Source: Chelydra serpentina
Lineage: Eukaryota; Chordata; Testudines; Chelydridae
Direction: 5' to 3'
Assembly: GCA_037349315.1 (NCBI GenBank)
Contig: JBAIAC010000057.1
Location: 4,154,001 to 4,218,000, forward strand
DNA: 64,000 nt
This document shows, piece by piece, positions 20,949-32,345 of this stretch. The position numbers and the translations under genes are program-made. Below the pieces are notes generated by a model that saw nothing but the letters and a program-made list of their open reading frames with translations, did no database searches and had not been told where the DNA came from. Position 1 is the stretch's first letter; the number at the start of each line of letters is the position of its first letter.

Positions 20949-21980
20949 AAGCAAGGCTGAGAGCAGCCTCTGGGACCAGTCTCCATGTAATCGCCACCAC
21001 TTCCAGACTCCATGTATTCTCAGGTCCATATATTAACCTCGCCCTCCTCCTTTCTTCCTCTGTTCTTTGTATTTAACGTACCCTTGGTGCATCGAGGGAG
21101 TTACCCCCAAGGTGTCTCCACTGATGGTGAGGGGCCTCCCCCTCAGCCATGTGTCCCTTCTCCTACCCCATATCAGGTCCCCTCCTTATGCTTCTTTCAC
21201 AGAGATAAACTGAAGCAAAGAAACTGGAGGACTTATTTGGGAGAGTGAGAGGGTATGCATGTGTGGGACTGAGAGCAGGGAGGTATGGATCTCTTGTCCT
21301 GCTGTTTACCTGTTTCTCCACTCCAAGGAGCAGGAGGACAGCTAGCCAAGTCTCCTCTTGTTCTGCAGATGGGCCCAAGAAACAAAGTTTCAGAATTTGC
21401 CAACATTTGGGGGTGCCTGGATATGGGATTTTGCTTTGGGAACTATTTTTTTTTTCTTAACGTTCCCTTTGAAGCATTGGGCACTGGCCACTAACTGATG
21501 AGGGATGCTGGGCTATATAGCATGATCTGGTCCAGCAGTTCCTATGGCCGTGTGCTGACTTGTGTACATCACTGCCTTTTGCTGGCACAACCTTGTGATT
21601 GCCACCCATGAGGGTGTATCTACTATACTGCAGCTGGGAGCGTGCTTCCCAGTGCAAGGAGTGGCTACAGCCTGACAGAGGAGACCATCCTTAATATTGC
21701 TACAGCTAATGAAGATTCTTATTGCTCCCAAGCCCTGTTCCTGCTGATATTTAAGGCCATGAGGTGCGGGAATGATTAAACTAGGTTGTACCTGTGGACA
21801 GGTTTATCAGCTAGGGGCAAAACACATTTCGGTTTGGGGAGAGCAGTGGAATCTGAATGGGAAGAAGGAAACCAGCACAGGCCAAACTTCAGAAGCACTA
21901 GTTATATCTGCAAAAAATCATTTGGCAGCCGTGAGTCCAAAGCCCCTATGTCTGTGTGTGCACCGCATGTCTGACTGTGC

Positions 21981-22008
21981 AAAAAAAAAAAAAAAAAAAA
22001 AAAAAAAA
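21981..22008. repeat. A28 homopolymer
   Basis: Uninterrupted run of 28 A in the intergenic region, possibly the tail of an old retroposed copy. I do not recognise a parent sequence upstream of it. Confidence 0.8.
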
Positions 22009-22499
22009 GGTGGGGGGCAGGGAAAAGTCACATTTTTACATGTAAAAGTGCCTTTGTACATCTGCAGGCGCAACACTTGTGCGAGGATCTTTGTTATTAC
22101 TGCAGCTGTTGCACCTTCCTTTGAAATCTCAGCTCCATGTGTAGTCTAATATAAAGAGTGGACTTTTCTATAATACATACGCAAAGCCACAGGGACTGCG
22201 GCTTCTGTATACACAGAGAGATTATTCTATGTATGCGGCTGTTGGCTAATACTTTATGCCCAACTAAATGCTGCTCTTTTCACCCACAGCAACCGTGTTT
22301 GGTTAACAAAGTACATGTTGGGGATTTATTTTATTTATCGGAACACCTTTCCTATCCCTATGGAGACTTGCTAATTGTGCTGCTTTTTATCTTGGAGAAA
22401 CATTCTAAGATCCCCAGCCCAGATGAATTCTAGGACTCCTCATTCATAGCCACAGTGACTGTATATGTAGGCTGGAGTGTTGTCTAGCAGCAGCAAGGG

Positions 22500-22660
22500 G
22501 ACGGGGTGTCAGAACTCCAAGATGATGTTCCCAGTTTTGGCACCAATTCCCTCTGTGATCCTGGGAAAGTTTTTTCTCCTTCCTGTGTGTCTATTTCCCA
22601 ATCTGTAAAATGCAGCGAATACTTCCTACCTCCAGACAATCATTGTAAGGCGTAACTAAG
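22500..22660 (+). repeat. MIR-type SINE fragment
   Basis: CTCTGTGATCCTGGGAAAG and CTATTTCCCAATCTGTAAAATG. Confidence 0.55.
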
Positions 22661-23035
22661 CCTAGGTCTACATTACAGACCTATATTGGTATAACTACAT
22701 TGCACAGGGGGATGAAAAATCCACACCCCTGAGCGAGGTCATTATACCCACCTAATCCTCGGGGTACACAGCCCTATGCCTCCCATTGACATAGCTACCA
22801 CCTCTTGGGTAGGTGGATTAACTACGTTGACGGGAGACGCTCTCCTGTTGGCGTAGTAGCATCTTCGCTAACATGTACAGCTTCACCGCTGTACGTGAAG
22901 GCATTTGTAAATCATGCCAAGATCCTTGGCTTACAGACATTCAGAAATACATTGTTTTATTGCTGTGTTTTGCAGGGGGAGTGTGTGTGTGTGGAATTAG
23001 TCATTGACATTGCTTTGGCTCTGTTTGGGGGAAAT

Positions 23036-24308
23036 CATAGAATCTCAGGGAAGGGACCTCAGGAGGTCATCTAGTCCAACCCCCTGCTCAAAGCAGGACC
23101 AAACCCAGCTAAATCATCCCAGCCAGGGCTTTGTCAAGCCTGACCTTAAAAACCTCTAAGGAAGGAGATTCCACCACCTCCCTAGGTAACCCATTCCAGT
23201 GCTTCACCACCCTACTAGTGAAAAAGTTTTTCCTAATATCCAACCTAAACCTCCCCCTCTGCAACTTGAGACCATTACTCCTTGTTCTGTCATCTTCTAC
23301 CACTGAGAACAGTCTAGATCCATCCTCTTTGGAACCCCCTTTCAGGTAGTTGAAAGCAGCTATCAAATCCCCCCTCATTCTTCTCTTCTGCAGGCTAAAC
23401 AATCCCAGTTCCCTCAGCCTCTCCTCATAAGTCATGTGCTCCAGTCCCCTAATCATTTTTGTTGCCCTCCGCTGGACTCTTTCCAATTTATCCACATCCT
23501 TCTTGTAGTGTGGGGCCCAAAACTGGACACAGTACTCCAAATGAGGCCTCACCAGTGCCGAATAGAGGGGAATAATCACATCCCTCGATCTGCTGGAAAT
23601 GCCCCTACTTATACAACCCAAAATGCCATTAGCCTTCTTGGCAACTAGGGCACACTGACTCATATTCAGCTTTTCGTCCACTGTAACCCCTAGGTCCTTT
23701 TCTGCAGAACTGCTGCCCAGCCATTCGGTCCCTAGTCTGTAGCAGTGCATGGGATTCTTCCGTCCTAACTGCAGGACTCTGCACTTGTCCTTGTTGAACC
23801 TCATCAGATTTCTTTTGGCCCAATCCTCTAATTTGTCTAGGTCCCTCTGTATCCTATCCCTACCCTCCAGGGTATCAACCACTCCTCCCAGTTTAGTGTC
23901 ATCTGCAAACTTGCTAAGGGTGCAGTCCACACCAACCTCCAGATCGTTGATGAAGATATTGAACAAAACCGGCCCCAGCACCGACCCTTGGGGCACTCCA
24001 CTTGATACCGGCTGCCAACTAGACATGGAACCATTGATCACTACCCATTGAGCCCGACCATCTAGCCAGTTTTCTATCCACCTTACCGTCCATTCATCTA
24101 GCCCATACTTCTTTAACTTGCTGGCAAGAATACTGTGGGAGACTGTATCAAAAGCTTTGCTAAAGTCAAGAAATAGCACATCCACTGCTTTCCCCTCATC
24201 CACAGAGCTGGTTATCTCATCATAGAAGGCAATTAGGTTAGTCAGGCATGACTTGCCCTTGGTGAATCCATGTTGACTGTTCCTGATCATTTTCCCCTCC
24301 TGAGGGGA
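23036..24308 (-). mobile_element. CR1 LINE, 5'-truncated, with open RT frame
   Basis: Minus-strand CR1 whose 3' end is at 23036 (the typical ...TCATAGAATC end and its TCATCTAGTCCAACCCCCTG motif, read on plus). An uninterrupted frame from 24290 to 23109 encodes 393 residues of the C-terminal half of ORF2. Reverse-transcriptase motifs are intact: motif [10 protein letters not shown] (residues 40-48), motif [12 protein letters not shown] (97-107), motif C FADD (128-131). The C-terminus is ...[16 protein letters not shown]. The endonuclease domain and start of RT are missing, so it cannot be autonomous. An 8-bp GGGGAAAT occurs at both edges (23028-23035 and 24309-24316), a possible target-site duplication. 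The intact frame suggests a fairly young insertion. It lies between the divergent C1orf94 and CSMD2 starts. Confidence 0.93.
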
Positions 24309-25069
24309 GGGGAAATGATGGGATACAACAGGTGTTTACATGGCAGAAGCAGGCAGGCTTTGAGCCTGGAGTCTGGCTGTGGGTGGCAGTGCGGAGCAAA
24401 AATCCCCTGCTCCTTAGTGGGTGGTTAGAAAGGCAAAATCCTGTGTCTAGTCTACTGTGGAGGTAATTTAGTAAGGCGATCAGCTGCGTAGTGGCGGTTC
24501 AGAGCCGAGTTAACCAGAACACACACTCAGACCAACACTTACAGACGAGGGGCAAGCAACATGAACCCTGAGAACCCGGATAGCTTCTGCCACAAAACAA
24601 CTTGTCTTTAACCAGCCATGCCCGTTACCAAATATCTGCACATCTTTTAAGAGAGATGGAGACCCTACGCCCAGCATTGCTGTGAGGAAGACTTGAAAAG
24701 GGGGGGGAAAACCAGTTGATTTGGAAAAAGATATGGTTTTACTAAGCAGGAATAAAGTGGGATTGTATCTCCCCACCCGCTTTATTATGCCTGCAGATTG
24801 TTCTTGATCCCTTGCTAGTCTGCTTTGTCTTACCCTATAGCCTGTATGCAGCAAGCAAGTCACATATTGAGCTGAGTGCGACGTCAGGGGGGTTTCTTTG
24901 AGAGAACTTATCTGTGTGAGGGGCAAGGGATGGATGAAGCTGCGCAGGGGAGTATCCTGCTCTCTGCTCCTTTTAGATCTGGATCTGTGCCTTCGAACAA
25001 TAAGGTCTATTTGAATAGGACCCTGCCGTTTAAACAGACATAAAGCGCCTCTTTCATGTAGCAGCCCTG
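24309..25069. other. Intergenic segment between CR1 and CpG-rich block
   Basis: No gene or recognisable repeat. The sequence is moderately GC and grades into the CpG-rich promoter block; it may hold upstream regulatory DNA. Confidence 0.4.
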
Positions 25070-25555
25070 GTTGCTTTGGCTCTTGGCATCGCTCCCCGGT
25101 GTAGGCAGTGGAGAGACCGAAAAGCAGAGGGGACAGCGAGAAAGTGCGTCCGAGGGGGGGAGGATTGATTCGGGGGTGGAGGGAGAGATTTCCAGCCCGG
25201 GGTATACATTGTTTTCTAGCTGTCAGATGAGCTCATTCAAGGCAACCGTAGCAAGTCGGGAGAAGGGGGTTTTGCAGCAAGGAACTGCAGCAAATGCAAA
25301 GCAATAGCGTGGGGGGAGGGGTGGCTGGTCCAAAAAGCGCCCCCCCCCCCCCCCCCAGTCACTCGAGAGGCGAGCCAAGGGAGGCAGGGATCGCAGCTAA
25401 TTCTGGAGCAGCGGCAGCGCTCATTTGCATCTGGCACTGCAGACCGCCCAGTGGTGCCGGTGGACCCCCCCCCCCGCCCGCCCCCATGTCTTGCAGCTTT
25501 GGAGGAGGTTGCATGAGAAAATCAGCAGTGCTGCATGTTCTGGATGCCAAGGCAG

Positions 25556-25582
25556 AGTGTGTGTGTGTGTGTGTGTGTGTGT
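25556..25582. repeat. (GT)n microsatellite
   Basis: About 13 units inside the CpG-rich block. Confidence 0.9.
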
Positions 25583-26972
25583 CCGTGTCCTCCCTTCTCT
25601 AGGCATGTCTCCCTGCCTTTCCCATGCACCTGCACCCCCTTCTCCGGGGGGAGAGGGGGAGGCAAACCCTGCAGTTAGGATCCCACCTCGGGTCTAGTCC
25701 TATCCCTTCCGCGCGGAAGGCTGAACGGCATCCCCAGATAACTGGGTGTGTGTGTGTGTGGGGGGGGTGTCTCTTGCGTTTGCCCAAAGGGACTGACCTT
25801 AAAACTGTGTGAATGCAAAGGGGGGGGGGGGGGGGTTATAACGTCTGGTGTGTCGCGGACGAGCCCCCATGGAGCCGGACCGCGCTGCGAAGTGTCTGAA
25901 TGCGGCGTTACCAGCCTGGAATTGTATTGTTTTATTTTGCATGCAACCGCAGGGGCAAATGTGCTAGTCCCTGCGAAAAAAAGCCCAACCCGCCCTCCTG
26001 CCCGCTCCGCAAAGAGGCAGCGAAGCAGCAGCCCAGGGAGAAGAAACAGGCGATGATTTGGGAAGGGGTGACGCAAATCCTCCCCCCCCCCGCCCATTTC
26101 CAAAATATTTCTCCCTCTCCTCCCCTACAACCAGTCCCACTTGTCAGAACCTAGTCTCTTCCCGGGAACGCATGCTACCGGGAAAAGTAACAATTGCAAA
26201 GCGGGGGGGGGGGGGGGGGGTGTTTCCCCCCTTTGCAACCCCTCCTGTGTTTGTAACGCAATTTCCTGGGTCACAAAAAAGTGTCCCTATCCTCAAGTTG
26301 TTTACACGGCCCCCCCAAAAGACGGGAGGGGGGCGGGGATTGTGAATGATCCATGCACCATTTATTCTAGCGGCTATGTGAATGCCGGTTGGACATAATA
26401 TCTGTGAATTAAGAAGAAACTGCGGGGAATTGCTTCTCTAAAGGAGAAGAAACCTGGGGTGGGTGTTAAAATGAACCAATACATGGGATCCTAAAACATC
26501 AATGTGGTTTATTATTTCTGGGAGGGTGGAGGGAATTATTGGGAGCGGGGTAGTAGTGGAATAAAAATCTTGAATATCACCCCCTCCCCCCCCCCCGCCG
26601 CCAAAATAACACCGCTGAAGTACCCCCTTCCCCAGGATTTAAGACAGAAGAGAACAAGGCTGGGGAGGTGATTAGTCGCCTGGCTGCCGATGATGCTGAT
26701 CAAAAAGTGTAATTCCCTAGGAACCTTCTGCCGCTAATCCTGAAAAGCTTGAGCCAAGATAGTCATTTTTTTAAGGGGGGGGGGGAAGAAAGGGAGGGGG
26801 AGAAAAAAAAAAGAGCCAGCCCTCCTCTCCCCAAGCCAGTGCGAGAGTTGGTTCATTCCAGCTGCAGAAGCTCAGCGCCTTCCATGCATTGGGATTTTTT
26901 TCCGAGCTAAAATAATAATCATAATCCTGCCCTTCCCCACCCCCCCCTTCCTTCCTCCTCTTCCTCCAGCCG

Positions 26973-27189
26973 ATGCGAGGACCGTCCCAATTGCAAAGGG
27001 GAGAGGACAACACAACCCCACCACCCCTGGACATGCAACCCGCTTTGGGATGGGACAGGACGGGATGCAGCTGCGGCTTTAGAAGGAATTGGGGGAAATT
27101 GGGGATCTTTGCGCTCATGACGGTGGAAGTGAGCTACTGGAGCCGGATTCTGCTGCTCTCCTTGGGGCTGTTGGCTGCATCAGCAACCG
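26973..27189 (+). CDS. CSMD2: CSMD2 first coding exon (N-terminus with signal/anchor segment)
   Basis: Open frame in the GC-rich block, ending at donor GCAACCG|GTGAGT (GT at 27190-27191) in phase 1, the phase typical of CUB/Sushi module boundaries. From the upstream ATG (26973) it encodes 72 residues plus one base. A polar stretch of about 48 residues precedes Met49 (27117) and then SYWSRILLLSLGLLAASATG, a hydrophobic segment with small residues like a signal-peptidase site. CSMD proteins are giant neuronal membrane proteins with alternating CUB and Sushi domains; the CUB/Sushi exons are not in this window. CSMD3, as I recall, also has an N-terminal extension before a similar hydrophobic stretch. 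Assignment rests on synteny (divergent C1orf94 next door), exon phase and signal-like sequence, not on a CUB domain. Either ATG could be used; both have weak contexts (C at -3). Confidence 0.7.
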
Positions 27190-28761
27190 GTGAGTGCAAT
27201 GGAGGAAGCTGGCAACTTTGGGAGCATTCCCCCTCCCCCCTTGCTGCTTGATTCAGGAACCTCATTTAATTCTCTTGCATTTGAGGGGTTTATATATATG
27301 TGTGTGTGTGTCTTTGGGTGGGAGGAGGAGATCCTCCTTTATAGACCATGCAGGGATCACGTTTGTTGCTGTATATCTCCATAGGAGGATAAAGTTTGCA
27401 GGTACTGTATAATCCTATGGGAGCAACAATTTTACAGTCTGGCCTCATTAAAAGGTGTTTTTGTTTCTGATTTTACTCCCCATCGTCAAAGGATCAGAGC
27501 AGCGTGTCCCAAATGCCAGAGGACCCAGAAAAATGCCATCACTTTTTTCTGCATCTTAGTTCATTATTTCTCTACCCCAATGTTTGCCTACAGTCTCTAA
27601 AATAGATTTAGGGACTTCTTACATGCAGATGGAAGCACTTTTATGATTCCTCCTTCCTCCTCAAACATTTCAGATTGCTGTGCTTTTAAACATTAGCTGT
27701 TTGGCTTCAGCATTATATAGATATATATTTTAGCCAAATATGTAGTTTTAAACTTAGGAAAGGTCAAAATAGATTTAAAAAATGAGGTTTAACTCTCTTC
27801 CCCTCCTCCCCCTGTTTCTGAAACTGCCTTTGCAGCATATCCAAAGCAAAGGATTCAGTTTGAAACTGAAGTTTATTTCTGCTGTGGTCTTGTATAGGGT
27901 CTGGCTTTGTGTAATGGGGGGTGGGGGAAGAAAAACATTTTGTTCTTTTCTTCCTTTAATACTGAGGGGTTCCCAGTTCCCCAATGTTTCTTAATAAGGT
28001 TTGCCCGAATGTGCCTCATGCAACATGGACAAAAGACTCGTGTGTGTGTGTACACGCATGGGAGTGAGGGTGGAAAGCTGCCCCTTTTTTTGGGGGGGGG
28101 GGTAAACTTTATGTTGTATTTGAAATGCAGCACTGAATTTATTATGTAAGGCAGACTTTCTCCAAGGAGACTCAGAAAGACCATCAGCACCTTATCCTCC
28201 TGAGGTATCTTACAATGGATACCAAAGAATTTTACCAACCGGGGGCACCAATTCGGGTAGGAGGAAATCAGTTCATTGGGAGTAAATAGAGAGAGAGAGA
28301 GATCTTCCTGATTTTTTTTTCTCCCCTCAGCAAAAGCATTGAGTCTGTCTGAGGACAGAGAAACCTCCCTCCTAGCTCTGTGCTGTTTGGCTGGCTTGAG
28401 TGGAGTGCTGGACAGATAGCTAAATGAGTGATTTACTATTTCAGGGGTTTACAATTCTCCTCTTTCTCTCTCCTTCCCCCTTGCTCCCCATTGCTATCGT
28501 TGACTCGTTCATGCAAGATCTGGTTGGTTTTCTTTCAGTGCCCAGTTGTTTTGCATTTAGTCCTTCTGGCTAACACAGCACAGCTCCCTTCTTTTTTTCT
28601 CATTTTTTGCTTCATTTAAAACTATACCTATCCAGGAGCCTTCACTGTTGGGCTGTTAATGGATTTGTACCCCCTTCTTCTTCTCCTCAAGAGCCAGCTC
28701 TGTGAAAACTCTCCAGAAGTCCTTCATTGTTTTAGCTGCAGTAGGACCATGAGGCGATTAT

Positions 28762-28790
28762 CTGTGTGTGTGTGTGTGTGTGTGTGTGTT
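28762..28790. repeat. (TG)n microsatellite
   Basis: About 14 perfect units in CSMD2 intron 1. Confidence 0.95.
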
Positions 28791-29722
28791 TTGGTTTTTG
28801 TTTTTTCCCTGCACACCACCGCTTCTTCATGAGATTTGGAACAACCTTTTTGTCAAAACAAGGGATCAACTCTGAGATTAGTAAAATGCAGCTCGTTAAC
28901 AGCAATGCTGTAACTGTGCCTATTGGGTGAAGGTGCCTACTGTTTCCTGCAGTCCTCCGATCAGATATTTTCAGGTTAGCCTAGGGTTGGACTTGCTGGT
29001 CCCTAATAATGAGCCTCTATGGGACCACGTCCTCAACATGCTATCTCTTCAGCCTAGCCTTTTCCTGGGGATTGCGTGGCTAGCAATAACCATGAGTTCC
29101 CATAGTGTGGCACTAGAGTTGTATATATAAAACTATCAGTTAGTAGTTCTAACCTGTCTCAAAAAAAGAAAAAAGAGCAAAAAAAGAAAATTGAGGAATC
29201 CTACTGTTATTACATTAACCTTACTCCATCTAATTATTCAGAGCTGTCAATATTCCTACAGCCTGATACAGTTTGGGAGGCGGGGATGGCAGGTTGCTGC
29301 AAATGATCTCTATAGAATGCAAGTGTTTCTCAGGAAATTACAAGCATGATCAGTTGTCTTAATCTTCTGCAAGGAACTGAACCAACTGTAGCTAAAGCTA
29401 TTCTCTCTATAAGGTAGGGGACATGCATTTTTCTTCAAAGAACAACAAATTTCGTACACACTTGCTGAATTTAAAAAGAGATGCAGGAATAACCTGGCAG
29501 AGTTTGTCATCTGTTTCGAGAAGATACTGATTTTTCTTGCGGTTGCGAGCTGGTGACTAGCAATATGCAGCTGGTCAGAGAGAAGGCATACCACGTAATA
29601 GTTTTGTAGTTTTTCTTAACCCTTAAGACATCTACTTGTAATGATTATTTTTCACCCTTAGCTGTCTGTGCATTGTTAATGAAAGATGCCTCTGAGGTGG
29701 ATTTGGGGTGCATAGGTTGGAG

Positions 29723-30096
29723 CAATGGTCCCCAACCTTTCTGTTGCAATAGGATATTCATGTTCCCAGAAGAGTGTGGCGGGCGCCAAACGACCAGCCG
29801 CCGAAATGCCGCCGAGAAGCGGCGTCATCGAGAAGTGTCGCTGCCAAAATGCTGCCGAGAAGCGGCGTTATTGAGAAGTGTCGCTGCCAAAATGCCGCCG
29901 AGAAGCGGCGGCATTTCAGCGGCAATGCTTCTTGGCGTTGCCGCTTCTCAGAGGTATTTCGGTGGCTGGTTGTCCAGCGGCCGCGCTCCTCAGCAGCGGG
30001 TTGTCCGGTGGAGGTGCTCCCTTGTCAATAGGCGGGCGCACATAAATGCCCCGGCGGGCACCATGGCGCCCACGGGCACCACGTTGGGGACCACTG
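29723..30096. mobile_element. hAT MITE (374 bp) with internal tandem repeats
   Basis: Termini CAATGGTCCCCAACC and, inverted, CAGTGGTCCCCAACG. Flanks are GGTTGGAG (29715-29722) and GGTTGGAT (30097-30104), 7 of 8 matching. Inside is an array of about 55-bp units containing GCCGAGAAGCGGC and GAGAAGTGTCGCTGCCAAAA, followed by an inverted arm. The long plus-strand frame over it is not a gene. Confidence 0.85.
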
Positions 30097-30553
30097 GGTT
30101 GGATAATATATATGGACAGACACATACTGCATATTTTTTTAAAAAAGGTGTTATAATGGAGGTCATTTGTACCATTATAGTTGAAGACTGTGTTTTGGTG
30201 ATTAACCTCCTGTTGATGACTGGATTATACAAAGATGCACTGGGTTGGAACGTGGCCTAGACATTCTAGTTTCTTTTGTCCTGATAGAAAGTAGTTTTTG
30301 GCTGATTTCTTTCTAAAAATGTGGGAGAGGGGAAGGAGCTGTTGGGTGGGTGCACAAATAATTCATTTTATTAATCATCCCCTTTAAAAAAAAAAAAAAA
30401 AGTCAGAACGTGGATGAACCCCCGGTACCTCTACTCCAGCTGAGTGGTGCTTCCTTACAGGTGGAGTAGCCCCACAGATCGCCTTGGGAAGTGAGCACTA
30501 CTCAATGTAAAGCTGGCTGGATGTTTTGACAAGGTAGGGATGGGAACGAATAG

Positions 30554-30991
30554 TGTGGAAGCAGAAAAAGGAAAAGGGGATTTAAGTGCAGTTCTTGGTT
30601 TGTTAGGGGTGGAACAACTGTTATGCTAAGTCTAACCCTAATATCGCGAGCTTTGTAGAAGTAGGTTTTTTGCTTGAAAAGAGTGAGAAACTGCAAGGCA
30701 AGGCCGCCCTGACCTGGCCTTGAGATAACAATGGAATGTTCAGTATAGCAGGAAATATTGAGATAAGCAAATTATCTGGAGGGCAAAATGTATAATGAGA
30801 CCCAGCTGTTGACTATTAATGCATGTAACAAATGGTATAAATATTGGTGTTAGAAGGCTTGTTGTTTGAAGAACTATTGAGGCAGAGGTGTTCTCTGTCT
30901 GTTGTATTTGTCCCTTACAATTGTAAGCAAATAAATTGTCTCTGATCTGTTGCATCCAACCTAAGAGTGAAGACTCGTGTTTTCTTCCACA
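30554..30991 (+). mobile_element. Solo LTR with 4-bp TSD ATAG
   Basis: 438 bp with perfect 8-bp terminal inverted repeats TGTGGAAG...CTTCCACA and ATAG on both sides (30550-30553 and 30992-30995). On the plus strand it shows a TATA-like GGTATAAATATTGG near 30834 and AATAAA near 30930 in the right order for U3-R, so it is oriented plus, the same as CSMD2. No internal viral genes remain, as expected after LTR-LTR recombination. It is an endogenous retrovirus-type LTR. Confidence 0.82.
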
Positions 30992-32094
30992 ATAGCAACT
31001 GATATGATGAGATCTGACAGAACATTTTAAAGGGAGTTTCTTTCGTCAGATACGCCGGCGCCTCGTACGGCAGTAGCCTGGGATGCGGCTGTGCTTGCAA
31101 CAGGAGTCCTGCTAACAACCGTGGTGCAATGGAGTTTAGGCTAGACTAAGCCTGTAAACAATGTCTTAGTAACGGCAATGAATTCGCTGCTCTCCCCTTA
31201 TTCCTGGGAGAGGGGAAGAAGTCATTTGTTCCAGCCTTTTACTGGGTGCAGCTGATTTCCTTCTTCATGTTGGGACAATGCTGGCTAGTGTGTAGATGTC
31301 CGGGCAGAATAAGGGTGTCAGCCTATCCCTGTGCCTCCTTACATCCTTCCTGCCCACCTGCTTGCGAGAGGTGGCGGCAAAACCAGGCGCGCTGCCTCTG
31401 CTCTCTCCCTCCTTCCAGCAGTGTGGGGAACCCTGGCTGCAGCCTCATGGGAGGTCAGTCTAAGCTGCGACTCCTCCTTCCCACACGAGACACTGCCACT
31501 GTCTGGCCCTTAATGCTGGCTAGGGCTGTAATAAACTTGCCTCATGCAAAGGTCTCCTTGTCTCCATCCATGCACTGTCCATGCTCCTCAGCTTCCCATC
31601 CAACGATCAGGCTCAGACCCAAAAATCTCAAAGCAGAATTTTTGGTGGAAAAACCTCTTGGTTTGGCCCAGTTTTGTGCTGGGAAGCTAAGAGCTGGGGA
31701 ATGAGCCTTCCGGGCAGAGAATTGGGAGTGTATTCGGCTGGGAGAAGTAATGATCCCCCCGGGGGATATCGCTGTCTCATTGGCAGCACAGAGGCAGTTC
31801 CCGCTGGCCAGGTAAGAACCCTTCTGAGCCAGCTCTCAGATGGAGCGCAAGGGCCTGGAATCTTGAGGGATGCATCAGCCCAGCTCAGAGCAGACTCCCT
31901 ATATCTGCATTTCCTGAGCCAATTGGGCTAGGATGCTGGTGCAGAATTGCATGCGGTTTGCACAGTTTGTCTTCGAGTATAAACTGTTAGCAAATACGCT
32001 GGGGGGAAATGTCCCTTGAATGTTCACTATACGTCCTGAAGCTTTGGCTTTCTTTGCGTTTGGGGGATCAGGATGGGAGTGGGAGAGAGTAATT

Positions 32095-32345
32095 TACTGG
32101 CAAGGCAACATGGTGTAATGTCTAGGCCACTGCACTATGATTCGGGAGATCCAGGAGCTATTCCATGCTCTGCCACTGACTTTCTGTGTGACCTTGGGTA
32201 AGTCACTTTCCTTCTCCCTTGCCTATTGAGATTCTGAACTCTCTGGGGGAGGATCTGCCTCTTACTATATGTTTGTGCGGCACCTTGCGCAGCTGGGCTT
32301 GGGCCACTCCACGTTACTCAAATACAAATAATTATGTAGCTATTG
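32095..32345 (+). repeat. MIR-type SINE
   Basis: GCAACATGGTGTAATGTCTA head, CTGCCACTGACTTTCTGTGT, GACCTTGGGTAAGTCACTTT and the GGGGGAGGATCTGCC tail. Confidence 0.7.

Larger units (their letters stand above)
20703..23035. other. Intergenic segment upstream of C1orf94
   Basis: 5' flank of C1orf94 and possible 5' UTR. It holds homopolymers (C23, A28), a MIR-type SINE (22500-22660) and a truncated Harbinger-like element (about 22665-22900, AGGTCTACATTACAGACC). No open frame here looks like a conserved protein. Confidence 0.45.
25070..27200. promoter_or_regulatory. CpG-rich promoter block of the CSMD2 side
   Basis: GC-rich, relatively CpG-rich stretch immediately upstream of and including the CSMD2 first exon, in contrast to the AT-rich, CpG-poor surroundings. 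It contains many long G or C homopolymers (C17 at 25340-25356, G16 at 25820-25835, G18 at 26203-26220), able in principle to form G-quadruplexes. No TATA box is obvious close to the exon, which fits a dispersed CpG-island promoter. C1orf94 starts about 6.3 kb away on the other strand, so shared regulation is possible but not shown. Confidence 0.5.

Noticed and set aside
20539..21029. Minus-strand frames of 91-153 codons overlapping C1orf94 exon 1 in other frames.
   Set aside because: They include Gly or Pro runs from the C23 tract and read exon 1 out of the conserved frame.
25237..26398. Many short overlapping frames in the CpG-rich block.
   Set aside because: Compositional artefact of GC-rich homopolymers; Gly/Pro-run peptides on both strands, none conserved.
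29673..30260. 195-codon plus-strand frame.
   Set aside because: It covers the hAT MITE at 29723-30096 and its tandem array and runs out into flanking intron.
31246..31931. 152- and 116-codon plus-strand frames as a possible internal CSMD2 exon.
   Set aside because: No CUB or Sushi cysteine pattern, no consensus acceptor/donor pair in the needed phase.
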